Positions 8,776-19,378 of a stretch of DNA of 64,000 bases are shown piece by piece. The stretch is from Burkholderia pyrrocinia (GTDB taxonomy: Bacteria > Pseudomonadota > Gammaproteobacteria > Burkholderiales > Burkholderiaceae). The notes beneath the pieces were generated by a model. It was given only the letters and a program-made list of their open reading frames with translations. It did not search any database and was not told where the DNA came from. Positions within the stretch are counted from its first letter, which is position 1. The number at the start of each line of letters is the position of its first letter. Location of the stretch: the NCBI RefSeq assembly GCF_022809715.1, contig NZ_CP094460.1, forward strand, positions 186,001-250,000, read 5' to 3'. The translations under genes were made by a program, and so were the position numbers.

Positions 8776-11700
8776 ATGCTACAAATGTCCCGGCGCCAGT
8801 TCCTGAAGGTGACGGCCACGTCGCTTGCCGGATCGAGTCTTGCCCTGATGGGCTTTTCTCCATCCGAAGCGCTTGCCGAAGTCCGACAGTACAAGCTGGC
8901 GCGCACCGTCGAAACGCGCAACACCTGTCCTTACTGCTCAGTGGGTTGCGGCATCCTCATGTACAGCCTCGGAGACGGCGCGAAGAATGCGCAGCCGAGC
9001 ATCATCCATATCGAGGGAGATCCCGACCATCCCGTCAATCGCGGCACGCTGTGCCCGAAGGGCGCGAGCCTGATCGACTTCATCCACAGCCCGAACCGCC
9101 TGACGCACCCCGAATACCGGGCGCCCGGCTCGGACAAGTGGGAACCCATCTCGTGGAACGACGCGCTCGACCGGATCGCGAAGCTGATGAAGGCCGACCG
9201 CGACGCGAACTTCGTCGAGACGACGGAAGACGGCGCGAAGGTCAACCGTTGGCTCACGACCGGCATGCTGGCCGCGTCGGCGGGCAGCAACGAGGTCGGC
9301 TACCTGACGCACAAGACTATCCGTAGTCTGGGAATGCTCGCATTCGACAATCAGGCGCGTGTCTGACATGGCCCGACGGTGGCAGGTCTTGCCCCGACGT
9401 TTGGCCGTGGAGCGATGACGAACCATTGGGTCGACATCAAGAACGCGGACGTGATTCTCGTGATGGGCGGCAATGCAGCCGAGGCCCATCCGTGCGGTTT
9501 CAAGTGGGTAACGGAGGCGAAGGCGCACCGCAAGGCGCGGCTGATCGTCGTCGACCCGCGCTTTACGCGTACGGCCTCGGTGGCCGATTACTACGCGCCG
9601 ATTCGCACCGGCACCGACATCGTCTTTCTGGGCGGCGTCATCAACTATCTGCTGACGAACGACAAGATCCAGCACGAGTATGTGAAGAACTACACGGACT
9701 TCACGTTCATCGTGCGTGAGGATTTCGCGTTCAACGACGGCATCTATTCCGGCTATGACGCGGAGAAGCACGCGTACCCGGACAAATCGAGCTGGGACTA
9801 CGAGCGCGGCGACGACGGATTCGCGAAGGTCGACCCGACGCTGCAGCATCCGCGCTGCGTGTACAACCTGCTGAAGCAGCACTACGCGCGCTATACGCCG
9901 GACATGGTTGCGCAGACCTGCGGCACGCCGAAGGAGAAGTTCCTGAAGGTGTGCGAGATGCTCGCGACGACGGCCGTGCCAGGCCGCGCCGGCACGATCC
10001 TGTACGCGCTCGGCTGGACCCACCACTCGATCGGCGCGCAGATGATCCGCACCGGCGCGATGGTGCAGCTGCTGCTCGGCAACATCGGCATCGCCGGCGG
10101 CGGGATGAACGCGCTGCGCGGCCACTCGAACATCCAGGGGCTGACCGACCTCGGGCTGATGTCGAACCTGCTGCCGGGCTACATGACGCTGCCGATGCAG
10201 TCCGAGCAGGACTTCGAGGGCTACATCAAGAAGCGCACGCAGCTGCCGCTGCGGCCGAACCAGTTGAGCTACTGGAAGAACTACAAGGCGTTCCACGTCA
10301 GCTTCATGAAGTCGTGGTGGGGCGATGCGGCGACCGCCGAGAACAACTGGGGCTACGACTACCTGCCGAAGCTGGACAAGCAGTACGACCTGCTACAGGC
10401 GATCGAGCTGATGAATGCCGGCAAGATGAACGGCTACATCTGCCAGGGCTTCAACCCGCTCGCGGCGGCGCCGTCGAAGGTGAAGACGGCCGCGGGGCTC
10501 GCGAAGCTGAAGTGGCTCGTCATCATGGATCCGCTCGCGACCGAGACGTCCGAGTTCTGGAAGCATCACGGCGACTACAACGACGTCGATGCGTCGAAGA
10601 TCCAGACCGAGGTGTTCCGTCTGCCGACCACGTGCTTTGCGGAGGAAAACGGCTCGCTCGTCAGTTCGAGCCGCGTGCTGCAATGGCACTGGAAGGGTGC
10701 GGAGCCGCCGGGCGACGCGAAGAGCGATCTCGAGATCATGTCGGGGCTGTTCCTGCGCATGCGCAAGATGTATCAGGCAGACGGCGGCAAGTATCCGGAC
10801 CCGATTGTGAACCTGACCTGGCCGTATGCGAACCCGGCAAGCCCGACGCCGGAAGAGCTCGCGATGGAGTTCAACGGCAAGGCGCTCGCCGACTTGCCCG
10901 ACCCGAAGGATCCGACCAAGACGCTCGTGAAGAAGGGCGAGCAGCTCGCCGCGTTCGCGCAACTGAAGGACGACGGCACGACCGCGAGCGGTTGCTGGAT
11001 CTTCTGCGGCGCATGGACGCAGGCCGGCAACCAGATGGGGCGGCGCGACAACTCGGATCCGACCGGCATCGGCCAGACGCTGAACTGGGCGTGGGCCTGG
11101 CCGGCGAACCGGCGGATCCTGTACAACCGCGCATCGTGCGACGTGAACGGCAAGCCGTTCGACCCTACCCGCAAGCTGATCGGCTGGAACGGCAAGGCGT
11201 GGGCGGGCCCGGATATCCCGGACTTCAAGGCGGACGAGCCGCCCGAGAACGGGATGGGGCCGTTCATCATGAACCCGGAAGGCGTCGCGCGCTTCTTCGC
11301 GCGCGCGGGGATGAACGAAGGTCCGTTCCCCGAGCACTACGAGCCGTTCGAGACGCCGATCGGCACGAACCCGCTGCACCCGAACAACCCGCAGGCGCTG
11401 AACAACCCGGCCGCCCGCGTGTTCCCGGACGACCGCGCGTCGTTCGGCAAGGCACCGGAGTTCCCGCACGCCGCGACGACTTACCGCCTGACCGAGCACT
11501 TCCACTACTGGACCAAGCATGCGCGGCTGAACTCGATCATCCAGCCCGAGCAATTCGTCGAGATCGGCGAAGACCTCGCGAAGGAAGTCGGCGTCGCGCA
11601 CGGCGAACGCGTGAAGGTGTCGTCCAAGCGCGGCTACATCATCGCGGTCGCACTCGTCACGAAGCGGATCAAGCCGCTGACGGTCGACGGCAAGAAGGTC

Positions 11701-11847
11701 CAGACGGTCGGCATCCCGTTGCACTGGGGCTTCAAGGGTCTGACGAAGCCCGGCTATCTCGCCAATACCCTGACTCCGTCCGTGGGTGACGGCAACTCGT
11801 ACACACCGGAATTCAAGTCGTTCCTGGTGAAGGTCGAAAAGGCGTAA
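8776..11847 (+). CDS. fdnG: Formate dehydrogenase-N/O alpha subunit, selenoprotein
   Basis: The catalytic molybdenum/tungsten bis-MGD subunit oxidises formate to CO2 in the periplasm. The frame is 1,024 codons if UGA 9364-9366 (residue 197) is read as selenocysteine. The context [21 protein letters not shown] matches the active site of E. coli FdnG/FdoG, and both sides keep the same frame. The N-terminus has a Tat signal (SRRQFLKV) and a [4Fe-4S] ligand set (CPYCSVGC and GTLCPKGAS). Length matches E. coli FdnG (1,015). ATG 8776 has a weak ribosome binding site; ATG 8785 is an alternative. Ordinary gene calling would split it into 196- and 822-residue pieces. fdnH and fdnI follow in the same operon. 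Confidence 0.96.
9364..9405 (+). promoter_or_regulatory. Bacterial SECIS element (SelB binding hairpin)
   Basis: Immediately after the UGA, GGCA (9381-9384) and TGCC (9390-9393) form an apical stem around GGTCT. Below it an unpaired T (9380) sits next to a GG/CC pair set (9378-9379 with 9394-9395). The GGUCU loop and bulged U are the two SelB recognition features known from the E. coli fdhF and fdnG SECIS. It tells SelB to deliver Sec-tRNA at the UGA. Confidence 0.85.
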
Positions 11848-11857
11848 GGGGAAAGAG

Positions 11858-12772
11858 ATGGCATTGCAATCGCTGGATATCAAGCGCGTCTCGGCCACCA
11901 CGACGCCACCGCCCACGGTGCGCGAACCGGTGACCGGGAGCGTCGCGAAGCTGATCGACGTATCGAAGTGCATCGGCTGCAAGGCATGCCAGACGGCGTG
12001 CATGGAGTGGAACGACCTGCGCGACGAGGTCGGCACCAACGTCGGCGTGTACGACAACCCGGCCGACCTGACCGAGCACTCGTGGACGGTGATGCGGTTC
12101 TCCGAATACGAGAACCCGGCAGGCGACCTCGAATGGCTGATCCGCAAGGACGGCTGCATGCACTGCGAGGATCCGGGCTGCCTGAAGGCGTGTCCGTCGC
12201 CGGGTGCGATCGTGCAGTACAACAACGGGATCGTCGATTTCCACGAGGAGAACTGCATCGGTTGCGGCTATTGCGTGACCGGCTGCCCGTTCAACGTTCC
12301 GCGGATCTCGAAGAAGGATCATCGCGCGTACAAGTGCACGCTCTGTTCCGACCGCGTCGCGGTCGGCCAGGAACCGGCCTGCGTGAAGACCTGCCCGACG
12401 GGCGCGATCGTGTTCGGTACCAAGGAGGACATGAAGCAGCACGCGGCCGAGCGGATCGAGGACCTGAAGGAGCGCGGCTTCGAGCATGCGGGGCTGTACG
12501 ACCCGCAGGGCGTCGGCGGCACGCACGTGATGTACGTGCTGCACCATGCCGACAAACCGTCGCTGTACCACGGGCTGCCCGACAATCCGTCGATCAGCCC
12601 GATGGTGAAGCTGTGGAAGGGCATCGCGAAGCCGCTCGCGGTCGCCGGCATCGCGCTGACGGCGCTTGCCGGGTTCTTCCACTATGTCCGGGTCGGTCCG
12701 AACGAGGTGAGCGACGACGAGGAATCGGCCGCGCGCGACGAGGCGCGACGCATCAAGGAGGACGCGAAATGA
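11858..12772 (+). CDS. fdnH: Formate dehydrogenase iron-sulfur (beta) subunit
   Basis: 304 residues carrying four ferredoxin-type cysteine clusters: [35 protein letters not shown] and CTLCSDR...CVKTC. These give four [4Fe-4S] centres that pass electrons from FdnG to the membrane cytochrome. Near the C-terminus a single helix ([19 protein letters not shown]) anchors it, as in E. coli FdnH. It starts 10 bases after the fdnG stop with GGGGAAAGAG before the ATG, and its TGA overlaps the next gene's ATG (ATGA). Confidence 0.95.
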   Translation: MALQSLDIKRVSATTTPPPTVREPVTGSVAKLIDVSKCIGCKACQTACMEWNDLRDEVGTNVGVYDNPADLTEHSWTVMRFSEYENPAGDLEWLIRKDGCMHCEDPGCLKACPSPGAIVQYNNGIVDFHEENCIGCGYCVTGCPFNVPRISKKDHRAYKCTLCSDRVAVGQEPACVKTCPTGAIVFGTKEDMKQHAAERIEDLKERGFEHAGLYDPQGVGGTHVMYVLHHADKPSLYHGLPDNPSISPMVKLWKGIAKPLAVAGIALTALAGFFHYVRVGPNEVSDDEESAARDEARRIKEDAK

Positions 12773-13395
12773 AGCACGACGACCCCAACCTGATCGTCCG
12801 CTACTCGGCGAACGAGCGTACGAATCACTGGATCACCGCGATCACGTTCGTGCTGCTCGCGCTGTCCGGGCTCGCGCTGTTTCATCCGTCGATGTTCTGG
12901 CTGACCGCGCTGTTCGGCGGCGGCCAGTGGACGCGGATCCTGCATCCGTTCGTCGGCCTCGTGATGTTCGTGTCGTTCGCGATCCTGGTCGTGCGCTTCT
13001 GGCACCACAACGCGCTCGACGCGGACGACCGGCAGTGGCTGAAGCAGATCGGCGACGTGCTGACCAACCAGGAAGACAAGCTGCCGCCCGTCGGCCGCTA
13101 TAACGCCGGGCAGAAGCTGCTATTCTTTACCTTGGTGGCGTGCCTGCTGTTGCTCCTGCTGTCGGGGATCGTGATCTGGCGGCGCTACTTCTCGTTCTAC
13201 TTCCCGATCGGGGTGATCCGCGCGGCCGCTGTCGTGCATGCCGTGGCGGCCTTCGTGCTGATCGCGAGCATCATCGTGCACATTTACGCGGCGTTGTGGG
13301 TGAAGGGCTCGATCGGCGCGATGGTGCGTGGCACCGTTACGCTGGGCTGGGCTCGCAAGCATCACCCGAAGTGGTTCCGTGAAAGCGTGAAATAA
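12769..13395 (+). CDS. fdnI: Formate dehydrogenase cytochrome b556 (gamma) subunit
   Basis: 208 residues with four transmembrane helices. Haem-ligand histidines are expected in [22 protein letters not shown] and [13 protein letters not shown], as in FdnI/FdoI (E. coli FdoI has 211 residues). It binds two haem b groups and reduces quinone, closing the formate-to-quinone chain. The ATG overlaps the fdnH stop by four bases, so translation is coupled. The larger open frame starting at 11968 is a shadow of fdnH. Confidence 0.95.
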   Translation: MKHDDPNLIVRYSANERTNHWITAITFVLLALSGLALFHPSMFWLTALFGGGQWTRILHPFVGLVMFVSFAILVVRFWHHNALDADDRQWLKQIGDVLTNQEDKLPPVGRYNAGQKLLFFTLVACLLLLLLSGIVIWRRYFSFYFPIGVIRAAAVVHAVAAFVLIASIIVHIYAALWVKGSIGAMVRGTVTLGWARKHHPKWFRESVK

Positions 13396-13458
13396 CGCAC
13401 CGGAGCGGGCGGCTCGCCGATCGCGGCGGGCCGCTCCGTCAGCCGTCGGAACTGCCCG

Positions 13459-13486
13459 AAGCGCCGATCCGTCGGCGCTTGTTTAT
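13459..13486 (+). terminator. Hairpin between fdnI and fdhE, possible attenuator
   Basis: AAGCGCCGA (13459-13467) pairs perfectly with TCGGCGCTT (13472-13480) around TCCG, followed by GTTTATTT. It lies just before the fdhE start. A GC-rich imperfect stem also lies at 13401-13437. Partial termination would give less FdhE/SelAB than structural subunits. Confidence 0.6.
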
Positions 13487-13501
13487 TTGGAATACATTTC
13501 T

Positions 13502-14437
13502 GTGACACAACGCATTCTCGAACCGACCGAGATCTCGGCACTCGATCATTCGGCCATTCCGCGCTTTCGCCTGCCGGAGCGCGCCACCGCGTTTGCGGCG
13601 CGCGCCGCGCGGCTGCGCAAGCTTGCCGACCTGAACCCGATCAGCGGCTACCTGCGGCTGATGGCCACCGTCGCCGATGCGCAGCACGCGACATTGCAGA
13701 CGCTGGAGCTGCCGCTGCCGTCGAAGGAAGCGATCGCGCGTGCGCAGCAGCATTCGATGCCGCTCGTGCCGGCGCTCGACGGCGAGCGCGATCCGCGCTG
13801 GCGCGCCGTGCTGTACGAACTGCTCGATCGCGTCGAAGGCGCCGGGCTCGTCAATCCGTCGCTCGCGAAGCTGCTCGACCGGCTGCGCCTGATGGCGCCC
13901 GCCGAACTCGACGCGCAGGCCGACGCGATCCTCGCGCTGCGTTTCGCCGAGGTCGACCCGGCCACCGCGCCGTTCCTGATGGCCGCGCTGCAGGTCGTGT
14001 GGACCGATCTCGCCAGCCGCGTGACGCCGGCCGACGTTCCATATCTCGACCAGCCGGGGCTGTGCCCGGTGTGCGGCTCGCACCCGGTCGCGAGCGTCGT
14101 GCGGGTCGGCGGCCAGTTCCAGGGCTACCGTTTCCTGCAATGCGGGCTGTGCACGACCGAGTGGCACATGGTGCGCACCAAGTGCTCGCACTGCGATTCG
14201 ACGAAGGGCATCGCATACCACGGGATCGAGGGCGGCAGCGAAGCCGTCAAGGCCGAATCGTGCGACGAGTGCAAGACCTATCGCAAGATCGGCTACCAGG
14301 AGAAGGACTACGAATTCGAGCCGCTGGCGGACGATCTCGCGAGTCTCACGCTCGACCTGCTGATGAACGAGGCCGGATACCAGCGCAGTTCGCCGAACCC
14401 GCTGCTGTGGCCGGACGTGTCGCGGGAAGCGGATTGA
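13502..14437 (+). CDS. fdhE: Formate dehydrogenase accessory protein FdhE
   Basis: FdhE is a cytoplasmic maturation factor needed for active respiratory formate dehydrogenases; it has a rubredoxin-like fold and contacts the catalytic subunit. The C-terminal half has the four Cys pairs: CPVCGSHP, CGLCTTEWH, CSHC and CDECKTYRK. GTG 13502 gives 311 residues beginning TQRILEPTEIS, which matches how the family usually begins; TTG 13487 would add five residues. Neither has a strong ribosome binding site. It follows the fdn structural genes and precedes selA. Confidence 0.92.
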   Translation: MTQRILEPTEISALDHSAIPRFRLPERATAFAARAARLRKLADLNPISGYLRLMATVADAQHATLQTLELPLPSKEAIARAQQHSMPLVPALDGERDPRWRAVLYELLDRVEGAGLVNPSLAKLLDRLRLMAPAELDAQADAILALRFAEVDPATAPFLMAALQVVWTDLASRVTPADVPYLDQPGLCPVCGSHPVASVVRVGGQFQGYRFLQCGLCTTEWHMVRTKCSHCDSTKGIAYHGIEGGSEAVKAESCDECKTYRKIGYQEKDYEFEPLADDLASLTLDLLMNEAGYQRSSPNPLLWPDVSREAD

Positions 14438-14512
14438 CGGCACGGGGCCGGGGGCGGTGCGCGAGCGCCGGCCCCGGCCGACTGCGAAGCATGAGACTGG
14501 AGCCACTACTAC

Positions 14513-15952
14513 GTGACCGAACCGGGTGTGAATGAACTGAATGCGGTGCTGGCGCGCGTGCCGTCGGTCGAGCGCGTGCTGTCGTCGGCACCGCTGCAAC
14601 CGCTGCTTGCCGACCATGGCCGCACGCGCGTGCTGAATGCCGTGCGCGCCGAACTCGAACGCTGGCGTACCGCCGCGCAGCACGATCCGGCGGCGGCCGA
14701 GCCGCTCGACGAGCCGCGCATCGCCGCGGCCGTCGCGCGCACGCTGGCCGCACAGAGCGCCGGCGCCGTGCGCGCGGTGTTCAACCTGACCGGCACCGTG
14801 CTGCATACGAACCTCGGGCGCGCGCTGCTGCCCGACGAAGCGGTGCGCGCGGTGATCGACGTGCTGACGCGGCCCGTCAACCTCGAATTCGATCTCGCCA
14901 CGGGCCGTCGCGGCGATCGCGACGACCTGATCGACGATCTGTTGTGCGAACTGACGGGCGCGGAAGCGGCGACCGTCGTCAACAACAATGCGGCGGCCGT
15001 GCTGCTGACGCTGTCGGCGCTCGCGACGAAGCGCGAAGTCGTCGTATCGCGCGGCGAGCTGGTCGAGATCGGCGGCGCCTTCCGGATTCCCGACATCATG
15101 AGTCGCGCCGGCGCCAGGTTGCGCGAGGTCGGCACGACCAACCGCACCCATCTGCGCGACTACGCGGACGCGATCGGCCCGCGCACCGCGCTGCTGATGA
15201 AGGTGCACTGCAGCAACTATGCGATCAGCGGCTTCACGAAGGAGGCGACGCTCGCCGAACTCGCGCCGCTCGCGCGCGAGCACGGGCTGCCGGTCGCCGT
15301 CGATCTCGGCAGCGGCACGCTCGCCGACCTGTCGTTATGGGGGCTGCCGCACGAGACGACCGTGCAGGAAACCGTCGCCGACGGCGCAAACGTTGTCACC
15401 TTCAGCGGCGACAAGCTGCTCGGCGGGCCGCAGGCCGGCCTGATCGTCGGCGATCGTGCACTGGTCGCGAAGATCAAGAAGCATCCGCTCAAGCGCGCGC
15501 TGCGCGTCGGCAAGCTGACGCTCGCGGCGCTCGAGCCCGTGCTGCGGCTCTACCAGGCGCCCGAATTCCTGCGCGACCGGCTCACGACTTTGCGCCTGCT
15601 GACGCGTCCGCAGCGCGAGATCGCCGAGGCCGCGGAGCGCGTGCGCCCGGCGCTGCAGGCCGCGCTCGGCAACGGTTTCGACGTGACGGTCGAACCGATG
15701 TTCAGCCAGATCGGCAGCGGCGCGCTGCCGGTCGACCAGCTGCCGAGCGCCGGGCTCGTCGTGCGCACGCCGGACGGCAAGCGCAGCGGCCGCGCGCTTG
15801 CGCAGCTCGAGAAGCGGCTGCGCGAATGGCCGCGCCCGGTGATCGGCCGCATCGCCGACAACGCGCTGCGGCTCGACCTGCGCTGCCTCGAAGCCGCCGA
15901 CGAAGCGGCATTCGTCGCGCAATGCGTGCCGCCCGCGGAGCCCGCTGCATGA
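14513..15952 (+). CDS. selA: L-seryl-tRNA(Sec) selenium transferase
   Basis: SelA is a PLP enzyme that converts seryl-tRNA(Sec) to selenocysteyl-tRNA(Sec) using selenophosphate. The 479-residue protein shows [37 protein letters not shown] and [13 protein letters not shown], where Lys301 should hold PLP. The start is GTG 14513, about 75 bases after fdhE. The stop overlaps the selB start (ATGA). Selenophosphate synthetase (selD) is not in the window and must be elsewhere if the system works. Confidence 0.96.
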   Translation: MTEPGVNELNAVLARVPSVERVLSSAPLQPLLADHGRTRVLNAVRAELERWRTAAQHDPAAAEPLDEPRIAAAVARTLAAQSAGAVRAVFNLTGTVLHTNLGRALLPDEAVRAVIDVLTRPVNLEFDLATGRRGDRDDLIDDLLCELTGAEAATVVNNNAAAVLLTLSALATKREVVVSRGELVEIGGAFRIPDIMSRAGARLREVGTTNRTHLRDYADAIGPRTALLMKVHCSNYAISGFTKEATLAELAPLAREHGLPVAVDLGSGTLADLSLWGLPHETTVQETVADGANVVTFSGDKLLGGPQAGLIVGDRALVAKIKKHPLKRALRVGKLTLAALEPVLRLYQAPEFLRDRLTTLRLLTRPQREIAEAAERVRPALQAALGNGFDVTVEPMFSQIGSGALPVDQLPSAGLVVRTPDGKRSGRALAQLEKRLREWPRPVIGRIADNALRLDLRCLEAADEAAFVAQCVPPAEPAA

Positions 15953-17874
15953 TCGTCGGTACCGCGGGACACATCGATCACGGCAAGACGACGCTCGCGC
16001 GGGCGCTGACGGGCGTCGATACCGACCGGCTGAAGGAAGAGAAGGCACGTGGCATCTCGATCGAGCTCGGCTACGCGTATACGCCGCTCGAGAACGGCGA
16101 CGTGCTCGGCCTGATCGACGTGCCGGGCCACGAGAAGCTGATCCATACGATGGCGGCCGGCGCGTGCGGGATCGACTTCGCGCTGCTCGTGATCGCCGCC
16201 GACGACGGCGTGATGCCGCAGACGCGCGAGCATCTCGCGATCCTGCAGCTGCTCGGCGTCACGCACGGCGCGGTCGCGCTGACGAAGTGCGATCGTGTCG
16301 ACGCCGCGCGCGTCGCCCAGGTGCGCGACGAGATCGCCGCATGGCTGCACGACTCGACGCTGGCCGGCGCGCCGATCTTCGAAACCCGTGCGACGGCCGT
16401 GGACGATCCGGGCGTCGCCGCGTTGAAGCGTCACCTGGCCGACGCGGCGATCGCGTGGCGTGCGCGCCGCGACGACGGCCTGTTCCGGCTCGCGGTCGAT
16501 CGCGTGTTTACGCTCGCGGGGCAGGGGACCGTCGTGACGGGCACCGCGTTCGCGGGCCGCGTCGCGACGGGCGACACGCTCACGATCGTGCGCACGGGCG
16601 GCGCGGCGCGCGTGCGCAGCATCCATGCGCAGAACCGGCCGGTCCAGGCCGGCCGCGCGGGCGAGCGTTGCGCACTGAACCTGGCCGGCGTCGACAAGGC
16701 CGACGTCGAGCGCGGCGATACCGTCGCCGATGCGCGGCTCGCCGCGACGTCGCCGCGCGTGGACGTCGAGCTGACGCTGCTCGCGGACGCGGGGCTGACG
16801 CTGACGCACTGGGCGCCGCTGCACGTGCATCTCGGCACGCTGCATCGCGTCGCGCATGTCGCGCTGCTCGACGGCGATACGCTCGCGGCCGGCCAGCGGA
16901 TGCGCGTGCAACTGGTATTCGACGAACCGGTGTTCGCGCTGCCGGGCGACCGGTTCATCGTCCGCAATCCGCAGGCGACCCGCACCGTCGGCGGCGGTCG
17001 TGTGCTCGATCCGTTCGGGCCGGCGCGCAAGCGCCGCACGCCCGCGCGCCGCGCGTGGCTCGATGCGCTTGCCGAGTGGCTCGACGAAGGGCGCCTCGAT
17101 GCGCTGCTCGCGCAGGCGCCGCTCGGCATCCCGCGCGCGATGCTCACGCACCTCACCGGTTTCGCGCCGGATGCGCTCGCATTGCCGGACGACGCGCACG
17201 CGATCGGGCAACGCGATGCCGCGTCGAACGACGGCGCGGTGATTTCGCATGCGCACTGGCGCGCGCTGCAGACGCGGGCGATCGAGACGCTGCGCGCGTA
17301 TCACGAGCGCATGCCCGACGAACAGGGGCTCGACGCCGCGCGCCTGCGGCGGATGGCTGCGCCGCTTGCCGGCGATGCGTTGTGGCGCGCGCTCGTCGAT
17401 GCGCTGGTGGGCGGCGGCGAAGTCGCGCGAAGCGGGCCGTGGCTGCATCTGCCGTCGCATTCGGTGAGCCTCGATTCGCGCGAGGAAGCGCTGGCGCGGC
17501 AACTGCTGCCGCTGATTCATGCGGGCCGCTTCGATCCGCCGTGGGTGCGCGACCTGGCCCGCGACACGGGCGCGGCCGAGGACGCGGTGCGCACGCTGCT
17601 GCGCAAGCTCGCGCGGCGCGGCGACGTGCACCAGGTCGTGCGCGACCTGTTCTATCACGCGGATGTCGTACGCGAGCTGACGGAACTGGTCGCGCACCTC
17701 GCGCCTTCGAGCGGCGGCGGGCTCGATGCCGCGACGTTTCGCGACGCGACGGGGCTGGGCCGCAAACGTGCGATCCAGATTCTCGAGTTCTTCGATCGGG
17801 TTGGGTATACTCGCTTCCGCCGCGATCTTCACTTCCTGCGGCCTGACAGCGGTTGGGTGGGTATTCAGGCGTAG
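15949..17874 (+). CDS. selB: Selenocysteine-specific elongation factor SelB
   Basis: 641 residues. The N-terminus is an EF-Tu-like GTPase: G1 [13 protein letters not shown], switch region with [10 protein letters not shown]3 DVPGHEKL and G4 TKCD. Domains II and III follow to about residue 350, and the C-terminal third holds winged-helix repeats that bind the SECIS hairpin ([20 protein letters not shown]). SelB brings Sec-tRNA(Sec) to the ribosome at UGA. It overlaps selA by four bases. A longer frame in the same phase starts at 14944, but that part is a shadow of selA. Confidence 0.96.
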   Translation: MIVGTAGHIDHGKTTLARALTGVDTDRLKEEKARGISIELGYAYTPLENGDVLGLIDVPGHEKLIHTMAAGACGIDFALLVIAADDGVMPQTREHLAILQLLGVTHGAVALTKCDRVDAARVAQVRDEIAAWLHDSTLAGAPIFETRATAVDDPGVAALKRHLADAAIAWRARRDDGLFRLAVDRVFTLAGQGTVVTGTAFAGRVATGDTLTIVRTGGAARVRSIHAQNRPVQAGRAGERCALNLAGVDKADVERGDTVADARLAATSPRVDVELTLLADAGLTLTHWAPLHVHLGTLHRVAHVALLDGDTLAAGQRMRVQLVFDEPVFALPGDRFIVRNPQATRTVGGGRVLDPFGPARKRRTPARRAWLDALAEWLDEGRLDALLAQAPLGIPRAMLTHLTGFAPDALALPDDAHAIGQRDAASNDGAVISHAHWRALQTRAIETLRAYHERMPDEQGLDAARLRRMAAPLAGDALWRALVDALVGGGEVARSGPWLHLPSHSVSLDSREEALARQLLPLIHAGRFDPPWVRDLARDTGAAEDAVRTLLRKLARRGDVHQVVRDLFYHADVVRELTELVAHLAPSSGGGLDAATFRDATGLGRKRAIQILEFFDRVGYTRFRRDLHFLRPDSGWVGIQA

Positions 17875-17905
17875 GCGCTCGTTGTTCTTTGGGTTGTTTC
17901 CCCGA

Positions 17906-18001
17906 GGAAGGCATTCGTATCCGGTGGTACGGCCGGGCTTCAAATCCGGTTGGGGGTGTCAGACACTCCCGGGTAGGTTCGACTCCTGCTGCCTTCCGCC
18001 A
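17906..18001 (+). tRNA. selC: tRNA-Sec (anticodon TCA)
   Basis: The acceptor stem is eight base pairs, GGAAGGCA (17906-17913) with TGCCTTCC (17990-17997), followed by G and an encoded CCA. The anticodon TCA is at 17940-17942 within CTTCAAA. The long variable arm and GGTTCGACTCC T arm match E. coli selC closely. Total length is 96 bases. It starts 31 bases after selB, so it may share the operon transcript. Its 3' end is also an island attachment site. Confidence 0.97.
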
Positions 18002-18002
18002 T
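17988..18002 (+). repeat. Left attachment site (attL) in the tRNA-Sec 3' end
   Basis: GCTGCCTTCCGCCAT forms the end of selC plus one base. The same 15 bases recur exactly at 37054-37068, and a two-mismatch copy is at 28110-28124. Integration here leaves the tRNA intact. Confidence 0.8.
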
Positions 18003-18166
18003 ATGGCCTTTCCGGGCTATTCTGACTTCTTCCGCTGATTTCCTCTAGGCCGCTGATTTTAAAGCGGTTTATGGGTAACGGCGTGCTTGCGGCTACCGCT
18101 GGCGTCCCACACAATTTCCTCACGAAGTATGGGTAGCGATGTGGGTTTGTGGGTAGGGAGGGCAAC

Positions 18167-18310
18167 ATGGCTGGACGACAGTTGCATCGGCTCAGCGCAC
18201 TGCGGGTCGCGAAAGAGGTGACGCCGGGTCATTACGCGGATGGCGGCGGTCTCTATATGCAGATCGCGGACAGCGGTGCGCGTTCATGGGTGTTCCGGTT
18301 CAATGTGACT
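18167..18310 (+). pseudogene. Truncated P4-type tyrosine integrase, N-terminus only
   Basis: From ATG 18167 (preceded by GGGAGGGCAAC) about 47 codons read as the N-terminal domain of P4-family integrases: HRLSALRVAKEVTPGHYADG, then GLYMQIADSGARSWVFRF. This domain normally continues for another ~350 residues including the R-H-R-Y catalytic set, but here the match stops at about 18308 and the downstream frame is unrelated. Its position right after selC marks the integrase end of an island that can no longer excise itself. Confidence 0.78.
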
Positions 18311-18430
18311 AATACTGATCCGTTGCTCCAGCAGTTTCGCGATCGGCTAGCCTCAGTCTTTATGAAACCGTCTCTAAGCCCGGCCTCGCGTCGGGGGCAG
18401 GAGCAGGGGCACGGACCGGAGCAGGACCCG

Positions 18431-19339
18431 CTAGCGGAACGCCCGCATCTGCCCCGTCATCATCTGCAACATCTTGTTGGCGGCCACCGAGAGCTTGCGA
18501 CCTACGCGCGTGACCATATGCGCCTCGGCGTTCTCGAGGATCGGATGCGCGATCTCGATCGCGAACAGCTCCTTGGCCTGTAGCTCGGCCGCCACCGCGA
18601 AGGCCGGCATCACCGAGATGCCGAGTCCCGATTTCACGAACTCCTTCAGGATCGCGAAGGAATTGGTGGTGACGATCGGCGCGAGCCGCACGCGCTCGGC
18701 GTATTCCACAGCCTCCATCATCTGCCGCGTGCCGTAGGACGGGTGGGTGGCCGCCAGCGGGTAGGTGGCGAGTTGCTGCACCGTCAGCACCTTGTGGCTG
18801 CGGCGCGGGAAGTCGGGGCCGACGATCGCCATCATCGGCTGCCGCTTCGAGGCGCGCGACACCAGCTTGGGCTCGGCGGGCGGGTTGTAGACCAGGCCGA
18901 TCTCGCCCTCGTCGTTCGAGATCTTGCGGATCACGTCGTTGGTGCTGCCCACGTCGAGGTTGACGCGGATCCCTGGGAACTGCCGGCAGAACTGCTGCAT
19001 TGGCCCGGCCAGTAGGTCGGAGACGAAGCCCTCGCCGAGCACCAGGCTGACCTGGCCGGTCTTGAGCCCGCGCAACTCCTGCAGGCGCGAGATCAGGTCG
19101 TCGCGGTGCGCGAGCTGCTCGCGGAAATACTCGATCACGCAGCGTCCCGCCTCGGTGGGCGTCACGCCGCGTGCGTGGCGCTCCACCAGGGTGGCGTCGA
19201 GCTCCTTCTCCAGCAGCCCGATCTGGCGGCTCACGGCCGAGGGCGCCACGTCGAGCCAGTCAGCCGCGGCGCGGATCGTGCCGCAGCGCACGGCCTCGTA
19301 GAAATAGACGATCCGGCTGTCGGTAAGGGTATCGCTCAT
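18431..19339 (-). CDS. LysR-family transcriptional regulator
   Basis: 302 residues. The N-terminal helix-turn-helix reads TIRAAADWLDVAPSAVSRQI, followed by the linker helix and a periplasmic-binding-like effector domain (FPGIRVNLDVGSTNDVIRKI, SGLGISVMPAFAV). It is divergent from the catabolic genes starting at 19483 and most likely controls them. AGGATC lies just before ATG 19339. The effector is unknown; a substrate of the neighbouring M20 hydrolase or dehydrogenases is a fair guess. Confidence 0.9.
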   Translation of the reverse strand: MSDTLTDSRIVYFYEAVRCGTIRAAADWLDVAPSAVSRQIGLLEKELDATLVERHARGVTPTEAGRCVIEYFREQLAHRDDLISRLQELRGLKTGQVSLVLGEGFVSDLLAGPMQQFCRQFPGIRVNLDVGSTNDVIRKISNDEGEIGLVYNPPAEPKLVSRASKRQPMMAIVGPDFPRRSHKVLTVQQLATYPLAATHPSYGTRQMMEAVEYAERVRLAPIVTTNSFAILKEFVKSGLGISVMPAFAVAAELQAKELFAIEIAHPILENAEAHMVTRVGRKLSVAANKMLQMMTGQMRAFR

Positions 19340-19348
19340 GATCCTGGT

Positions 19349-19378
19349 GTTCTAAAAAAGAGAACAATATCAATATTG
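19349..19378. promoter_or_regulatory. Palindromes in the LysR / dehydrogenase divergent promoter
   Basis: GTTCT-N7-AGAAC (19349-19365) abuts CAATAT-C-AATATTG (19365-19378) in the 143-base gap between the two divergent genes. The spacing and AT-rich core suit a LysR-type operator, though which palindrome binds is not known. Confidence 0.45.

Noticed and set aside
9364..9366. In-frame stop splitting fdnG, read as a frameshift or pseudogene
   Set aside because: Both sides match formate dehydrogenase, the stop is UGA at the selenocysteine position, and a SECIS and full sel genes accompany it.
14944..15948. N-terminal extension of selB to 976 residues
   Set aside because: It is a shadow of selA in another frame; the true SelB starts with its G1 loop at ATG 15949.
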